DNA from: Metellina segmentata
Taxonomy: Eukaryota > Arthropoda > Arachnida > Araneae > Tetragnathidae
Length of the DNA: 64,000 bases
Direction of reading: 5' to 3'
Assembly (NCBI GenBank): GCA_947359465.1
Contig: OX375877.1
Span: forward strand, 53,770,944-53,834,943
Positions within the stretch are counted from its first letter, which is position 1, and each line of letters opens with the position of its first letter. The notes below the pieces were generated by a model. The model saw only the letters and a program-made list of their open reading frames with translations. It had not been told where the DNA came from and ran no database searches. The translations under genes were made by a program, and so were the position numbers. Shown in pieces: positions 22,625-33,796 of the stretch.

Positions 22625-23833
22625 ATGTCTGACCATGAAGACACCGAGCAAAAGCTCCCAGTCGCCAGCTCCGCTCCAGTCACCATCGCACCAGTGCCGT
22701 TCCTGACCTACCAGCCACCCAGAAGTCCATGCATATTCTCTGGAGACGACCAACCAGATGTTCGCCGATGGCTCAAGGACTTTCAACGAATCGCCAGCTA
22801 TAACCGTTGGGACGAACAGATGTGTCTGGCAAACGTCATATTCTACCTCGCCGGAACAGCCCGACAATGGTTTGATAACAATGAGGACACTTTTACTGAT
22901 TGGACTTCGTTCAGTAATTCCCTGAACAACACGTTTTGCCAAACAGATGACATAAAGCGTCAAGCTGAGAGACTGTTGGTTACACGTGCTCAACAAATTG
23001 GCGAGACGTCTGAATCGTACATCCAAGACGTACTCGCTCTATGCCGAAAAGTTGATCCTTCCATGCCAGATGTCGAGAAAGTAGCCCATCTCATGAAGGG
23101 GATTGCAGAGGACTTGCACCACATCCTATTGGTTCAGGACTATGAGACCGTCGATGCTTTTGTGAAACGCTGCCGTCAAATAGAAAGCCTCCGACGAAGA
23201 CGTATCACCCGACCAAGATTCCAGAGGCTGCCAAATGTTTCTGCAGTTTCGACCGAAACAGACATTGGTGATATAAGATCTCTGGTACGAACAATTGTCA
23301 GGGAAGAGCTTCAAAAGCTCTTGCCGGAAGTGCAAAACTACACGGACGACGCTGCATCACCAACGGACGTTGCATCTCTGGTCCGGGAAGAAGTTATGGA
23401 AGCTCTAGCACCACTCACAGGTCCAAGAAGACGCAACGCCCCTCCCCGAGTTTCAGTTCCAGTTAGGTCGCAGCCGAGACGTGAGGCCAGAAACAGCGCC
23501 GTTCCGCAGCGTAAGACAGACCTGTGGAGAGCTGCCAATAATGTGCCTATCTGCTACCATTGCGGACGCCCAGGACACGTGCTGAGGTACTGTAGGGAGA
23601 GACGACAAATATTTGCAGATACAAGAGCCCTCAGAACATCTAACCCTCGACGAGAAATTGACACAGAGTCCCTACACAGCTTTGACGACAGCTATGCACA
23701 ACATGTACAGCCTACTTCTTCCAGTTTCAGAAGTAGTTCACCATACCCTCGCCGCTCCTTCAACCGCCGACAGTCACAGTCGCCTGTTCGCCGCTCCAGC
23801 CGTTCTCCACGCCGACCAAATGAGGAAAACTAA
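22625..23833 (+). CDS. gag: Retrotransposon Gag
   Basis: Encodes the structural polyprotein that forms the virus-like particle and binds the element's RNA. The first in-frame ATG after the primer site is at 22,625, giving 402 residues; the frame is open further upstream into the LTR but has no ATG there. Residues about 45-150 form a retrotransposon-gag/capsid-like region (FSGDDQPDVRRWLKDFQRIA.., ..YLAGTARQWFDNNEDTFTDW). A CCHC zinc knuckle (CYHCGRPGHVLRYC) lies at 23,552-23,593, followed by a Ser/Arg-rich tail. No break is visible. The pol frame begins just inside the gag end, implying translation by a -1 frameshift. Confidence 0.92.
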   Translation: MSDHEDTEQKLPVASSAPVTIAPVPFLTYQPPRSPCIFSGDDQPDVRRWLKDFQRIASYNRWDEQMCLANVIFYLAGTARQWFDNNEDTFTDWTSFSNSLNNTFCQTDDIKRQAERLLVTRAQQIGETSESYIQDVLALCRKVDPSMPDVEKVAHLMKGIAEDLHHILLVQDYETVDAFVKRCRQIESLRRRRITRPRFQRLPNVSAVSTETDIGDIRSLVRTIVREELQKLLPEVQNYTDDAASPTDVASLVREEVMEALAPLTGPRRRNAPPRVSVPVRSQPRREARNSAVPQRKTDLWRAANNVPICYHCGRPGHVLRYCRERRQIFADTRALRTSNPRREIDTESLHSFDDSYAQHVQPTSSSFRSSSPYPRRSFNRRQSQSPVRRSSRSPRRPNEEN

Positions 23834-26800
23834 CTCAGGCGACCTGTCCAGGAGGTAAGGCCGCAGTTGAAGAAAATCCTCCGACGTATACTACAACCAA
23901 GTTAAAGAAAAATTCTACCTATATCACAGTGAATGGACAATGTGTAAAAGCCCTTGTTGATTCTGGTGCCGATTACTCGGTCATATCTGAAGAATTACGC
24001 GTAAAATTGAATACTCCTATGTTTACTGAGAATGGACCTATACTGAAAACTGCCTGTGGAAAATCTGTAGCCGCCTCAGGACGCTGTGTATTAAAAGTCG
24101 ACTTGAATGGGATTGTGAAACCGTTTGAATTTCTGGTATTTCCACAGTGTAGCCACCAAATGATACTTGGATGGGACTTTTTCCGTGCCACTGATGCTGT
24201 CATAGATTGCGGAAATGAAGAACTTCAACTTGCAGAAATCCTTCCAGACAACCAAGTGTCAAGTAAATCAGATTGCTCTTGCACCTTGTTTGCCGCAACA
24301 GATTATGTAATTGAAGCCAATTCGACAAAGCAAATATGTACTCTTAATCCAGAAATTCCAGAAACAGATAAAGCTATGATTATTGGTAATACGATTCTCA
24401 CGAGTGAAAGAGAGCTGTCTATACCAGCCTCAATCGTTAACGTTGAAAATGGCTGTTGTAAAATATGGGTTACAAATTTCTCTCGACGAACCCAACTGAT
24501 ACCAAAGGGAATGAACATAGCTTGCTTAACGACAGTAACAAACGATGCAATTTGTTCTTTAAATGATAAAGTTCGAGAAGGTTCTAAGAAACACAATTCC
24601 AGAAGGCGATTAAAACGAGAAACATTTAAAGAACTTTTAGATACTAAGCTGACTACTATTGAAGAAGACGAGTTATTGAATCTGCTGGAAGAATTTAGTG
24701 ACATTTTCGACTTTAACAGGCAATTGAAGAAATCCAGTGGTAATTCTGTAAAACACAAGATCGACACAGGTGACAGCGTCCCAATCAAGCAGAGACCTTA
24801 CCGTATATCAGCCACTGAAAGACGTGTGATTGGAGACGAAGTACAACGGATGCTAAAAGAAGACGTGATACAGCCATCAACCAGTCCATGGTCATCTCCA
24901 GTCGTACTTGTGAAAAAGAAAAATGGTGAATGGCGCTTTTGTGTCGATTAAAGAAGATTGAACAAGGTCACTAAAAAAGACGTATATCCACTACCACGCA
25001 TCGACGACGCTTTGGATTGCCTAGCTGGTGCACAAATTTTCTCTATGATGGATTTAAAGTCCGGCTACTGGCAAATAGAGGTTGATGATAAAGATAGAGA
25101 AAAGACAGCCTTTGTAACGTCAGATGGTCTTTATGAATTTAAAGTCATGCCATTCGGATTATGTAACGCCCCCGCTACATTTGAACGGATGATGGACACG
25201 GTACTACGAGGCCTGAAGTGGAATATCTGTCTTTGCTACCTAGATGACATCATTGTGTATGCACCGAATTTCCAAGAACATCAAATACGCTTGAGGAAAG
25301 TTTTGAAATGTATCCAAGAAGCCGGACTGACACTAAATTCCACCAAATGCTCATTTGGCAAAAAGAAACTGACGATACTGGGACACCTTGTTGATCAACA
25401 TGGAATCTATCCCGATCCACAAAAGATAGCCGCTGTAAAGAATTTTCCTGTTCCAGAAAATATCGCAGATGTTCGAAGTTTTCTGGGCCTGTGCTCGTAT
25501 TACCGACGATTTGTCAAAAAATTCGCTGATATTGCAAAACCCCTGCACGATTTGTTGAAGAAAGATGTGAAGTTTTCTTGGAGTACTTCACAGAAGGAAT
25601 CTTTTTCAACTCTCAAAAAATTACTAACAAGTGAACCTGTTTTGGGGCATTTCCTTCCAAATGCAGAAACGAAGATACATTCAAACGCTAGTGGTTATGG
25701 CATCGGTGCAGTACTAATACAGATCCAAGATAATAAGGAAAGACCAATAGCCTACGCATCCAGGTCCCTGACAGTCGCTGAAAAGAACTATTCTACAACC
25801 GAAAAGGAGTGCCTTGCTGTCGTCTGGTCGATCAATAAATTCAGACCGTATCTCTTCGGAAAACTCTTTACCGTAGTAACGGATCACCACTCTTTGTGCT
25901 GGCTAGCCAATGTTAAGGACCCATCTGGAAGACTTGCACGATGGGCTTTAAGGTTGCAGGAGTACGACATCACCATAGTCTACAAGAGCGGTCACAAACA
26001 TTCCGATGCCGATTCGCTGTCGAGAAAGCCTCTTCTCGAAACATTAAACGAAAACGGTGATGAAATACCCTTCCTTTCAGCCATCACAGATTACAGAAAA
26101 GAGCAGTTAAAAGATAAGCAGCTGAAGCCCATAATCAAAATTCTTAAAAGAGGTGACGGATACCGAAGTTATCAACTTAGAAACGGTGTGGTTTACAAAA
26201 GAAACTATGATCCTATGGGACAGCAATGGCTCTTGGTCGTACCGAAACAACTCCGCAGTGATGTCTTAAAGAGTCTTCATGATGCCCCAACCGCCGGTCA
26301 CCTCGGATTCGCCAAAACCTACGACCGAATAAGGAGGAAATACTATTGGCCAGGACTATATGGGAGCACACGCCGATATGTGTCACATTGCCGAGAATGT
26401 CAAAGACGAAAATCTCCATCGCAATCGCCACCGGGGCAACTTCATCCGATCAGACCCCCTGACACACCATTTGCCAAAATTGGGATTGATCTACTTGGAC
26501 GCTTTCCAGTTACCCGAAACGGAAACCGCTGGATCATTGTTTGTACAGATTACCTTACGAGGTTCACAATCACAAAAGCATTACCAACTGCTGAGGCCAC
26601 GGAAATCGCTAAATTTATAGTCGAAGACATCATACTGAAGCACGGTGCTCCCAGAGAAATGATAAGTGATCGAGGACGTTCCTTCTTATCCAATATTGTA
26701 AAAGACATCAATCAATTGTGCCAGACGTCTCATCTTCTGACAACATCCTACCATCCACAAACCAATGGCTTGACAGAAAGATTTAACAAGACATTGGCAG

Positions 26801-27414
26801 ACATGCTGTCCATGTACGTAGACGTCGAGCAAAGAAATTGGGATACCATCCTACCCTTTGTGACTTTCGCCTACAATTCGGCAAAACAAGACACCACAGG
26901 GTTCAGTCCATTTTTTCTCGTTCATGGCAGAGATATCCAGACACCACTAGACGCAATTCTTCCGCTCAATACAGAAAATCACGACGATAATTACGTGCAA
27001 CATCTGATCACCAGGGCAGAGGAAGCTAGACAGCTTGCAAAAATCCACATCCTTGACGCTCAACAAACTGATAAACGACGATATGACGAGAGACATCGAC
27101 CAGTCAACTACAACATCGGAGACTTAGTCTGGGTCTTTACTCCAGTACGAAAGGTTGGACTGTCCGAAAAGCTCCTAAGACGTTATTTCGGACCATATCG
27201 AATAACACGGCGACTATCTGACATAACATACGAAGTTGAAAGTATGGAAGAGAATAGCAGACGGCGGATCTCCAAAGATGTAGTCCACGTCCTAAGGTTA
27301 AAACCCTATCTTGATCCAAAGAAACAACTAGATGACGGAAGAGAGCACAGCATTTCCAGGGGACCTGTTACGAGGAGCCAGATCAGGCTGCAGCGGGACG
27401 CTGCTTCGTCTTAA
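23824..27414 (+). pseudogene. pol: Retrotransposon Pol (protease-RT-RNase H-integrase) with a premature stop
   Basis: The frame is open from 23,824. The protease motif VDSGADYS has its Asp at 23,959. Reverse transcriptase motifs run from about 24,770, with YLDD at 25,237-25,248. RNase H spans about 25,660-25,990. Integrase has a His/Cys zinc site (SHCRECQ near 26,385), catalytic Asp at 26,488, Asp at 26,668 and Glu at 26,776 (a D,D-35-E spacing), then a C-terminal FGPYRI motif. An in-frame TAA at 24,949-24,951 cuts the protein early in RT, and the first acidic residue expected in RNase H is Asn (SNASGYG, 25,684-25,686). All other motifs look intact. The stop codon at 27,412 overlaps the polypurine tract. 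Confidence 0.93.
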
Positions 27415-27425
27415 GGAGGGGGAAA
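27413..27425 (+). promoter_or_regulatory. Polypurine tract
   Basis: AAGGAGGGGGAAA lies immediately before the TG of the 3' LTR, the position where plus-strand DNA synthesis is primed. It overlaps the pol stop codon by two bases. Confidence 0.9.
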
Positions 27426-27785
27426 TGTAGCGAAACTTATTCACTTTGTCTGAAAATCGAGGCTCAGTCGGTATTGCACCTTACTGCGAATCGGAAGGTA
27501 CGGAGTTCCAATCCCACTAGAGGCAAGTGGCCTAAAAGTAGATTTCATTTTAAAGTTTCCTTTCTGTTTGTTTCTCACTTCTTCAGTAATATACTTATGT
27601 TAATTTCTAGAACTTTCGAATTCTCGAATGTTCGATTCATTTTCGGAAAAGGTATAAAAGGAGATGTATCACTCAGTTCAAGAAAATAATAAAGTCTCGA
27701 GTTGAGATCAGTAATCTTTGTCCTCGCTTGCCTTTTGCAAATTTACACGAAGAGGTTAGCTTACCTATAATAAATCTACACGACA
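27426..27785 (+). repeat. 3' long terminal repeat
   Basis: Same 360 bases as the 5' LTR by line-by-line comparison, with one difference noticed (G at about 27,759 against A at about 22,479). It is followed by ATAT, matching the 5' flank. Confidence 0.95.
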
Positions 27786-29301
27786 ATATCAACGAACATT
27801 TTTTGGGTTTTCTACCCATTGAGAGATCAACAGCTAAGGAATTGTCGGAGGTTTTACTAGAAGAGCTAGAGAAAAATAGGCTTAAAGTAGAAAACATGCG
27901 CAGTCAAGGGTATGACAATGGTTCCAATATGAGAGGAGAAAAATCGGGAGTACAAACAAGAATCAGAAATATAAACCCCAGAGCATTTTATATTCCATGC
28001 AGCAGCCATTCGCTAAATTTGGTTGTAAACGATATGGCAAAATCCTCGTTTGAGGCAGCCAACTTCTTCAATATTGTTCAAAAGTTATATACATTTTTTT
28101 CTTCCTCTTCTTTTCGTTGGGCAATATTACTGAAGTATATTGATACTTACACCCTAAAACCATTGAGTAATACGCGATGGGAAAGTCGAGTCGACTCATT
28201 AAAAGCTCTGCGGTTTCAAATTGGTCCAATTCACGATGCTTTGTACAGCATATATGAAGATTCAGAAATCGATAATATGATCAGAGACGAGGCTAGCGGA
28301 TTATTAAATAATTTGAAGCAGTTCAAATTTATATGCTCTGTTGTGATCTGGTACAAAATTTAACCCCATCAGCAAACTTTTGCAAACTGTAAATTTTAAT
28401 ATGTCACAAGCTATTGATATGCTTAGCAACTGCAAACTCTTTGAAAACCTGAGATCAGATGAAACTTTTAAAAGCATCATTTTAGAAGCAACCGAGCTTG
28501 CTTCAGAGATTGACGTGGAAGCTAATTTCGAAACCACCACACCACGTCATCGTGTCAGAAGCAAAACAAGAACGTTTTTGTATGAAGGCCCGGATGAACC
28601 CGTTCAAGACCTCAAACAAAAATATAAAATATATTTTTTTTTCACACTATAGATCAAGCAATAAATGCGTTGGAAACCAGATATAATTTGCTAAATACTC
28701 ACAGTAATTATTTCAGCTTTTTGTATAATATTTTTGGTCTAAAAGACATGCCCAGAAATGAGCTACTGGCTCATTGCAAAGATTTGGAAGTAGTTTTAAC
28801 TGATGGAAATTCAAGCGATCTTAAAACCCTGGAACTAGCCGATGAAATAAGCATTGTTTCGTCATTATTAACAAAAAAGGAAACCCCTGTCGAAGTTCTC
28901 AAGTTTATCGCTACACTTAAATTCGCACCAAACCTCAGCATAGCATTAAGAATCCTACTTACATTGCCAGTCACTGTGGCTTCAGGGGAAAAAAGCTTTT
29001 CAAAACTAAAAATAATAAAAAATTATCTCAGAACGATGCAGACGCAAAATCGTCTCAATGGATTGGCAATGATAGCTATAGAACACCAAATTAGTGACAA
29101 ATTAGACTTGAAATCACTGGTTCGTGAGTTTGCCGAAAGAAAAGTTAGAAAAAGGGCATTTTAATTACTTTGGTTAGTTAGAATTTATTTATAATATGGG
29201 ATATTAGTTCAGTTAGCATTACTACATTTTAATTTTTGTTATTTTGCCTTAAGTGCTAAATTGCTTATCTTGTTATCTGATGATTGAGTTTTTAATAAAA
29301 G

Positions 29302-29400
29302 TTTTTTTTTTTTTTTTTTTTTTTTTTCATTTTTTTCAATGTTTTCTTGACATTCTGATATGGTCGCATGAGATTTACTTTAAAAAAACCGGGGGGGGGG
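29302..29400. repeat. Poly-T and poly-G runs near the hAT 3' end
   Basis: A T-run of more than 25 bases is followed, about 65 bases later, by a run of ten G. Both lie just inside the hAT right terminus. Confidence 0.8.
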
Positions 29401-29871
29401 ACAAAATTAAGGTTTTGCCCGGAGCGCCAAAATGTCTAAGGCCGGCCCTGCCGTGAGAAAGCGCCCTCTATTAAGAGCTGAAATGAACAGGGTGACGGGA
29501 CGTTACAATATTCTACCTTGCTATTCTTGTTGACAGTTGGAAGTGACTAGATGTCTCAAGGATGGTTTTGCCTAGTGAAAGGAAGTCCTAGAACTTGAGT
29601 GTTGTTGTAAAACATTCCCTTTTTTGGAAAGATCTACTTGTTGATTCAAACAACATCGCCAATATCCAGGCATCAATTGAAATACAAATATCAGAAAATG
29701 TGTATCGACATTTTTGTAAAAAATTCGAAGTATAGCACACACACATTCGTGTATTTACATCTCTCCTACTTTTCCTCGTGATGTGAAAGTGCTCCTTAAG
29801 CTCACCGCTTATGAACGGCCCTGTTAATAAAAGAATGCATTACGAAATCGTGAAAGCTGTTATAAAATGTG

Positions 29872-30204
29872 GTAATGGTAATTTTAATTAACGTCGTACT
29901 AGAGCAACACAAAGGGCTATTGACGACGGTCCGGGATCAGTCCCTTAAGGAAAAGATCCGAGGACGACACCTATTAATTTTGAACCACGGTCAGATGACG
30001 AAGCAACACCTGAGCTGGCACCCCACTCTCCAAACTTCCACGCCAACCCAACGTGAGGACTTTCGGCCACGACAGATTTAAGGTGCATCAGCCGCCTCTA
30101 CACACCATACGCTTACAAACATCCATGCCCGGACCCGGATTCGAACCAGAAGCCTTCCAATCTTGAGGCTAACACCTTAACCACTATACCGGTTGGTCGG
30201 CTGA
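29872..30204 (-). repeat. tRNA-derived SINE, complete copy
   Basis: On the minus strand it starts with a tRNA-like head: an A-box-like TATAGTGGTTAAGG and a B box GGTTCGAATCC near 30,130-30,200. The conserved body follows, and it ends in a TTACCATTACC-type tail. The near-identical TATAAAATGTG at 29,861-29,871 and 30,205-30,215 is a target-site duplication, showing retroposition, presumably by LINE machinery. Confidence 0.87.
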
Positions 30205-30338
30205 TATAAAATGTGAAAGCCTGAAATATTAAATTTGCTTTTAGTATAATCCATCCGCTACTAAAAGTAATCTCGTATTTATTAAAAATGCATTGCCTGC
30301 TGGATCAAATATGATATAAAATTATACAGCAAAGCATT

Positions 30339-30598
30339 GCCGACTAACCGGTATAGTGGTTGAGGTGTTGGCCTCTAGATCGGAAGGTTCCTGGTTCGTC
30401 AGGCCTGGATGTTTGTAAACGTATAATATAGAGGCGGCTGGTGCACCTCAAATCTGTCGTGGCCGGAAGTCGTTGGGTTGGTGTGGAAGTTTGGAGAGTC
30501 GTGTGCTAACTCAGATGTTGCCTTGTCTTCTGACTGTGGCTCAAAATTACGTGGCGATACACCGAATGGCTTAGGCTGTGACGGTGGTAACTAGTTGA
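30339..30598 (+). repeat. tRNA-derived SINE with 15-bp target duplication
   Basis: Begins GCCGACTAACCGGTATAGTG like the complete copies and is flanked by ATACAGCAAAGCATT at 30,324-30,338 and 30,599-30,613. The B box has a small deletion and the tail part of the body is replaced, so the copy is older or internally altered. Confidence 0.87.
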
Positions 30599-30899
30599 AT
30601 ACAGCAAAGCATTCCTTTAAAAACGTTATAAAATCCATATATTTTTAGGGCCTTTGTAAATATGGGCCACTTTGAAATATAATACTGGCTACGCTACTGC
30701 ATAGTACGGAAAAACCTCATAAGGAAAGGGCCAGAAAAATAGGCATCAAAAGTGACCTGTGGATTTCACAAGCAAGTTGCGCATATAAGTAGGCAGGACC
30801 TCCCATGATATCCAATTCCGCCCGATCGCAACGCCAGGCGTTCAATTTTTCATGGAAATATACTAGATTTGAAGAACTCTGTTGAAGTGAAATTGACTA

Positions 30900-31225
30900 A
30901 GAGGTGGGTAGGTAGTTAATTGCACTGGCGATAAACATGGGCTATTGGCGACGGTCCGGTATCAATCCCGAAGGAAAAGATCCAAGGACAACGCCAACTT
31001 ATTTTGAACCACGATAAGATGACGAGAACAACACCTGAGCGCTGGCACCTCACACTCCAAATTTCCGCACCAAGACCAACTTGAAGACATTTGAGGCCAC
31101 TTACTGATTTAAACGTGCAAGCACCCTCCGTGTACATAACGGTCTTTGGATGGACCGAGTTTCAAACTCGCAACCCTCAGACTTCAAATCCGTTGCTATG
31201 CCAACTGGCGTAACGCGGCCCAAAT
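30900..31225 (-). repeat. SINE with the alternative tRNA head
   Basis: The minus strand carries a head with GCGAGTTTGAAACTCGG (B-box-like) and GCCAGTTGGCATAGCAACGG. It is fused to the same body (CCAGCGCTCAGGTGTTGTTC, GGATCTTTTCC) as the other SINEs. This head differs from the one at 51,785. Confidence 0.75.
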
Positions 31226-31490
31226 TGACATTGAGAAAAACAACTTTAAAACATTTTACATGAATAAAAAACATTTGTTCTTATTACTCATCCTTGAGCC
31301 GAAACCACTTCATTAGATTTAACACTAAATATTTTGTTGCGTCAACTTTTTCAATTAGTTTTAACAACTTACAAAGTTGGAAAACAAAATACATTAGAGA
31401 CGAAATGAACAGAAAACAATTGCTTCATGTACAGAATAAAATTAGTTTCACAAACCATAAATTCGTCGACTTGCAAGTGAAAGACATTAA

Positions 31491-31939
31491 GGCCCGGTGC
31501 ACGCATCCGATTTTTCAACGTGTGCCACCGCTGCGTTGCCGCTGCGGCGCCGAAGCCCAACTATGCACACATAACCGTGAAATAACGCAAGTACTCATTT
31601 CGCGCCATTTGCGACAAATATTCTATCGAAGAAAACGTGATAATTTCGCTTACTTGGTGTACAAATAACATATTTTGAAACAAAATAGACCTTACTGGAT
31701 ACATCCATTTATTAATTATTATTTATATTCCATTTATTTATGAAAACAAGGTACTTGAGACCGAAGAATCGTGTGCGGCGAGCTGCTGCACCGTGGGTAA
31801 CTGCGGTACAAATTGCGCGCAAGTTAGACTTGCGTCGCCGCCGCGGCGCCGGAGGCATCTGTGTGTGCACTACTCTATTAGATCTAATGTATCTCAGACC
31901 GCACTTGCGCGCCGCAAAACCGGATGTGTGCACCGGGCC
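31491..31939. mobile_element. Harbinger-type MITE, copy 2
   Basis: A 449-bp element with the termini GGCCCGGTGCACGCATCCG and CGGATGTGTGCACCGGGCC and TAA duplications at 31,488-31,490 and 31,940-31,942. Its interior matches copy 1 (18,979-19,393) in reverse: the CAAGCGAAAT/ATTTCGCTTG and CTTGTTTTCATAAATAAATG blocks are swapped in order. Confidence 0.87.
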
Positions 31940-31994
31940 TAAGTCAAATTTATGTCAGACACAAATTATGTTCAATATAGGAGCTTCGCTTTTT

Positions 31995-32240
31995 GAGGCA
32001 GGAATGAGATGATCTAAAGATGGATGAATTCCTTAATTTAGAAGACTGTCATGACTCAGTGAGTATGCCCACAGCACTATCAGCCTGCGAATTGAAGGCG
32101 GCTCAGGTTCGATTCCTCCTTGGTTGTATATCTCTTTTTTGTGCCACTAAACCTGTTATTGCGTGCATGTCTTAGTTCATATTGCATTCTAGTGTCTGGA
32201 GCAGCATGGTCAAATATGGCCCTTGTGCTAAAAAAAAAAC
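31995..32240 (+). repeat. Second tRNA-derived SINE family, copy 1
   Basis: Contains GACTCAGTGAGTATGCCC as an A-box-like stretch and GGTTCGATTCCTCCTTGG as B box, then ATATCTCTTTTTTGTG and a tail TGGTCAAATATGGCCCTTGTGC. The same order of blocks recurs at 41,960-42,200 and 59,070-59,240. Confidence 0.6.
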
Positions 32241-32309
32241 CAACGAACCTCTAAGTAAGGTTTTCTTTGCTTGAAGCTTAGATTACTTCTTGAGGTAGGT
32301 AGGCATTTT

Positions 32310-32650
32310 AATTAACGTTGCAACACCACGGGTTGTTGACCGACAGGGATCAGGACAAGACCTCGTAATTTTGAACCCCAGTCAGATGAGGAGTTTACAT
32401 CTGGGCTGGAACCCCATCTCCGATCTTCCACACTACGCCAACGTGAGGGCCAATGCAGAAAACAGTTCTTCAGAGCAGTGACTGCTAGTAGACACACTTT
32501 TGACGCTCATGCTTTTAGAAGCTACTCTGATAGCAATGCTCAGTCTTCTTGTATTTCAAGCCTATATTCGAATCTTTCCATTCGGGATTGATCCCGACTG
32601 TCGACAATAGCCCGTAATGCGACGTATTGATCCCAGTTCGACGTTGAATT
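32310..32650 (-). repeat. SINE body fragments
   Basis: CCTCGTAATTTTGAACCCCA and the CCAACGTGAGG block match the minus strand of the first SINE family. A separate tail piece, GGGATTGATCCCGACTGTCG, lies at about 32,585. There is no tRNA head, and the copy looks rearranged. Confidence 0.6.
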
Positions 32651-32654
32651 AGCT

Positions 32655-33340
32655 ACCCAATTTTGTCAAATTGGTAGTGAAGAATGAAATTCAATTTTTA
32701 CTGTCTTACCAATGCATTTTCCTTTCCAGCATGTAGCATACAAAACGACAACGCATGAGACATAGTGTACCCCCGAGAAAACATCCAATTGTGCTTAGGA
32801 CTGCACTGAACGGAAGCAGTGAAAATCTATAAGTATCTTCAAGCTCTCAAAGTCTCTGACTGTGTCTCCGTATGACAAAACCAGGACCAGTATGTTATTT
32901 TGTACATGCGTTAAAAAGTTAAGAGATCGTCATTAAATCTATGGTTTCGACGTTTGACATGACAAGGATAAACTTAAAAAAGCTTTAAAAGTATTTTAAA
33001 ATTTTGTATCTCCTCTGAATATGAGTAAATCGACAGTTGTTGGTCTCTTCATCTGACTGTGGTTCAAAATTACGAGGTGTTGCACTTGCTTCTTCTCCTC
33101 CGCACATATCACACATGTCACAATCTCGGGACACTTTTGGAGCCTCATCATTAAATTTTAAATGAAGCAGCCAAATTAAGATAAAAATATGAATTTAAAA
33201 TTCCCTTAGAATGCCAGACCCTGGCAAAAAAAAATGGCATGAACGACCCTCTTAACGAGGCCCTGATAGGAAATTGATTCAACGGTTTTTCATGTCATTT
33301 CAAAAACAACTCAAAGTTATATATCAAAAGAGAAGAAGTA
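32655..33340. other. Non-coding stretch with a SINE shard
   Basis: Only CATCTGACTGTGGTTCAAAA at about 33,048, a short SINE body remnant on the + strand, is recognisable. No gene is seen. Confidence 0.5.
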
Positions 33341-33371
33341 TATGGATGTGTGGGTGTATATATGTGTGTAG

Positions 33372-33796
33372 TATATACACTACTCTACAATAATGGTCCG
33401 GACGCCAACGGATTTGCATTAAATCCGATTGTATTTTCGACTGAGATTTCGTGGTATGACCTGGGACCTTTGCATGATGTTCCTGGTAAATTCAACGCCG
33501 ACGCCTTCCTGAACATTTTGTACAATCAGGTTCTTTCTACGCTCTGGCAATTTTATGAAATGGACGAATGTTACTTCCAGGACGACAACGCTCTGTGTCG
33601 TGTTACAAACTCTGTCAAGCACTGGTATCAATATATAGATGTAAAACGTCTTCTCTGGCCTGCTCAAAGTCCCTACCTAAACCCCATAGAACATTTGTGG
33701 GACGCGTTAGAGCGACGCTTACAGACCAGGGAACCACGTCCGAAATCTAGCGCTGAGCGATTTCTTCCCTGTCTTCAGACCAATCTGTTACCATGA
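33372..33796 (+). pseudogene. Tc1-like transposase, C-terminal part only
   Basis: The frame encodes LSTLWQFYEMDECYFQDDNA (the second catalytic Asp region) and WPAQSPYLNPIEHLWDALER (the region of the third acidic residue), then a truncated C-terminus. The first catalytic region and the DNA-binding domain are missing; the 5' side begins directly with ACTCTACAATAATGGTCCGG. That block is also found near the end of the related copy at 62,528, so it is probably the terminal inverted repeat, and an internal deletion joined it to the core. Confidence 0.85.

Larger units (their letters stand above)
22146..27785 (+). mobile_element. Ty3/gypsy LTR retrotransposon, recent insertion
   Basis: Two direct 360-bp LTRs flank gag and pol. 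The insertion duplicates AATAT (22,141-22,145 and 27,785-27,789, sharing one base with the LTR end if it terminates in CA). Domain order is protease, reverse transcriptase, RNase H, integrase, which places it in Ty3/gypsy rather than Ty1/copia. There is no env-like ORF between integrase and the 3' LTR. The LTRs differ at one position that I could see, so the insertion is very young, yet pol carries an in-frame stop. It sits inside the hAT transposase gene in the same orientation. Confidence 0.95.
21440..29164 (+). pseudogene. hAT transposase (TTF zinc finger / DUF4371 / dimerisation type), interrupted
   Basis: The 5' part (about 21,440-22,140) encodes KRLRNGEEVLREWI, then LYCFPCRPFA and GFKDWKHLGDSLAHHENAKT, a TTF-type zinc finger, followed by a DUF4371-like region (KAKYYSVILDCTPDASKVEQ). 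One frameshift lies near 21,720. The retrotransposon splits the gene at 22,141-22,145. It resumes at 27,790 with GYDNGSNMRGEKSGVQTRI, IPCSSHSLNLVVNDMAKS and LSNTRWESRVDSLKAL. Frameshifts follow near 28,360 and 28,650. It ends with the C-terminal hAT dimerisation motif (VASGEKSFSKLKIIKNYL) and a stop at 29,164. Several breaks predate or accompany the insertion, so the gene is dead. Confidence 0.87.
20324..29450. mobile_element. hAT-type DNA transposon, split by a Ty3/gypsy insertion
   Basis: The ends read CAGGGCCGGC.. at 20,324 and ..GCCGGCCCTG at 29,450. They are flanked by CCGTGAG at 20,317-20,323 and 29,451-29,457 (7 bases, compatible with a slightly decayed 8-bp hAT duplication). Subterminal blocks CGCCCGGAGCGC and GCCCGGAGCGCCAAAAT also match in inverse. 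Without the 5.6-kb retrotransposon the element is about 3.5 kb. It encodes a transposase on the + strand. Confidence 0.87.
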
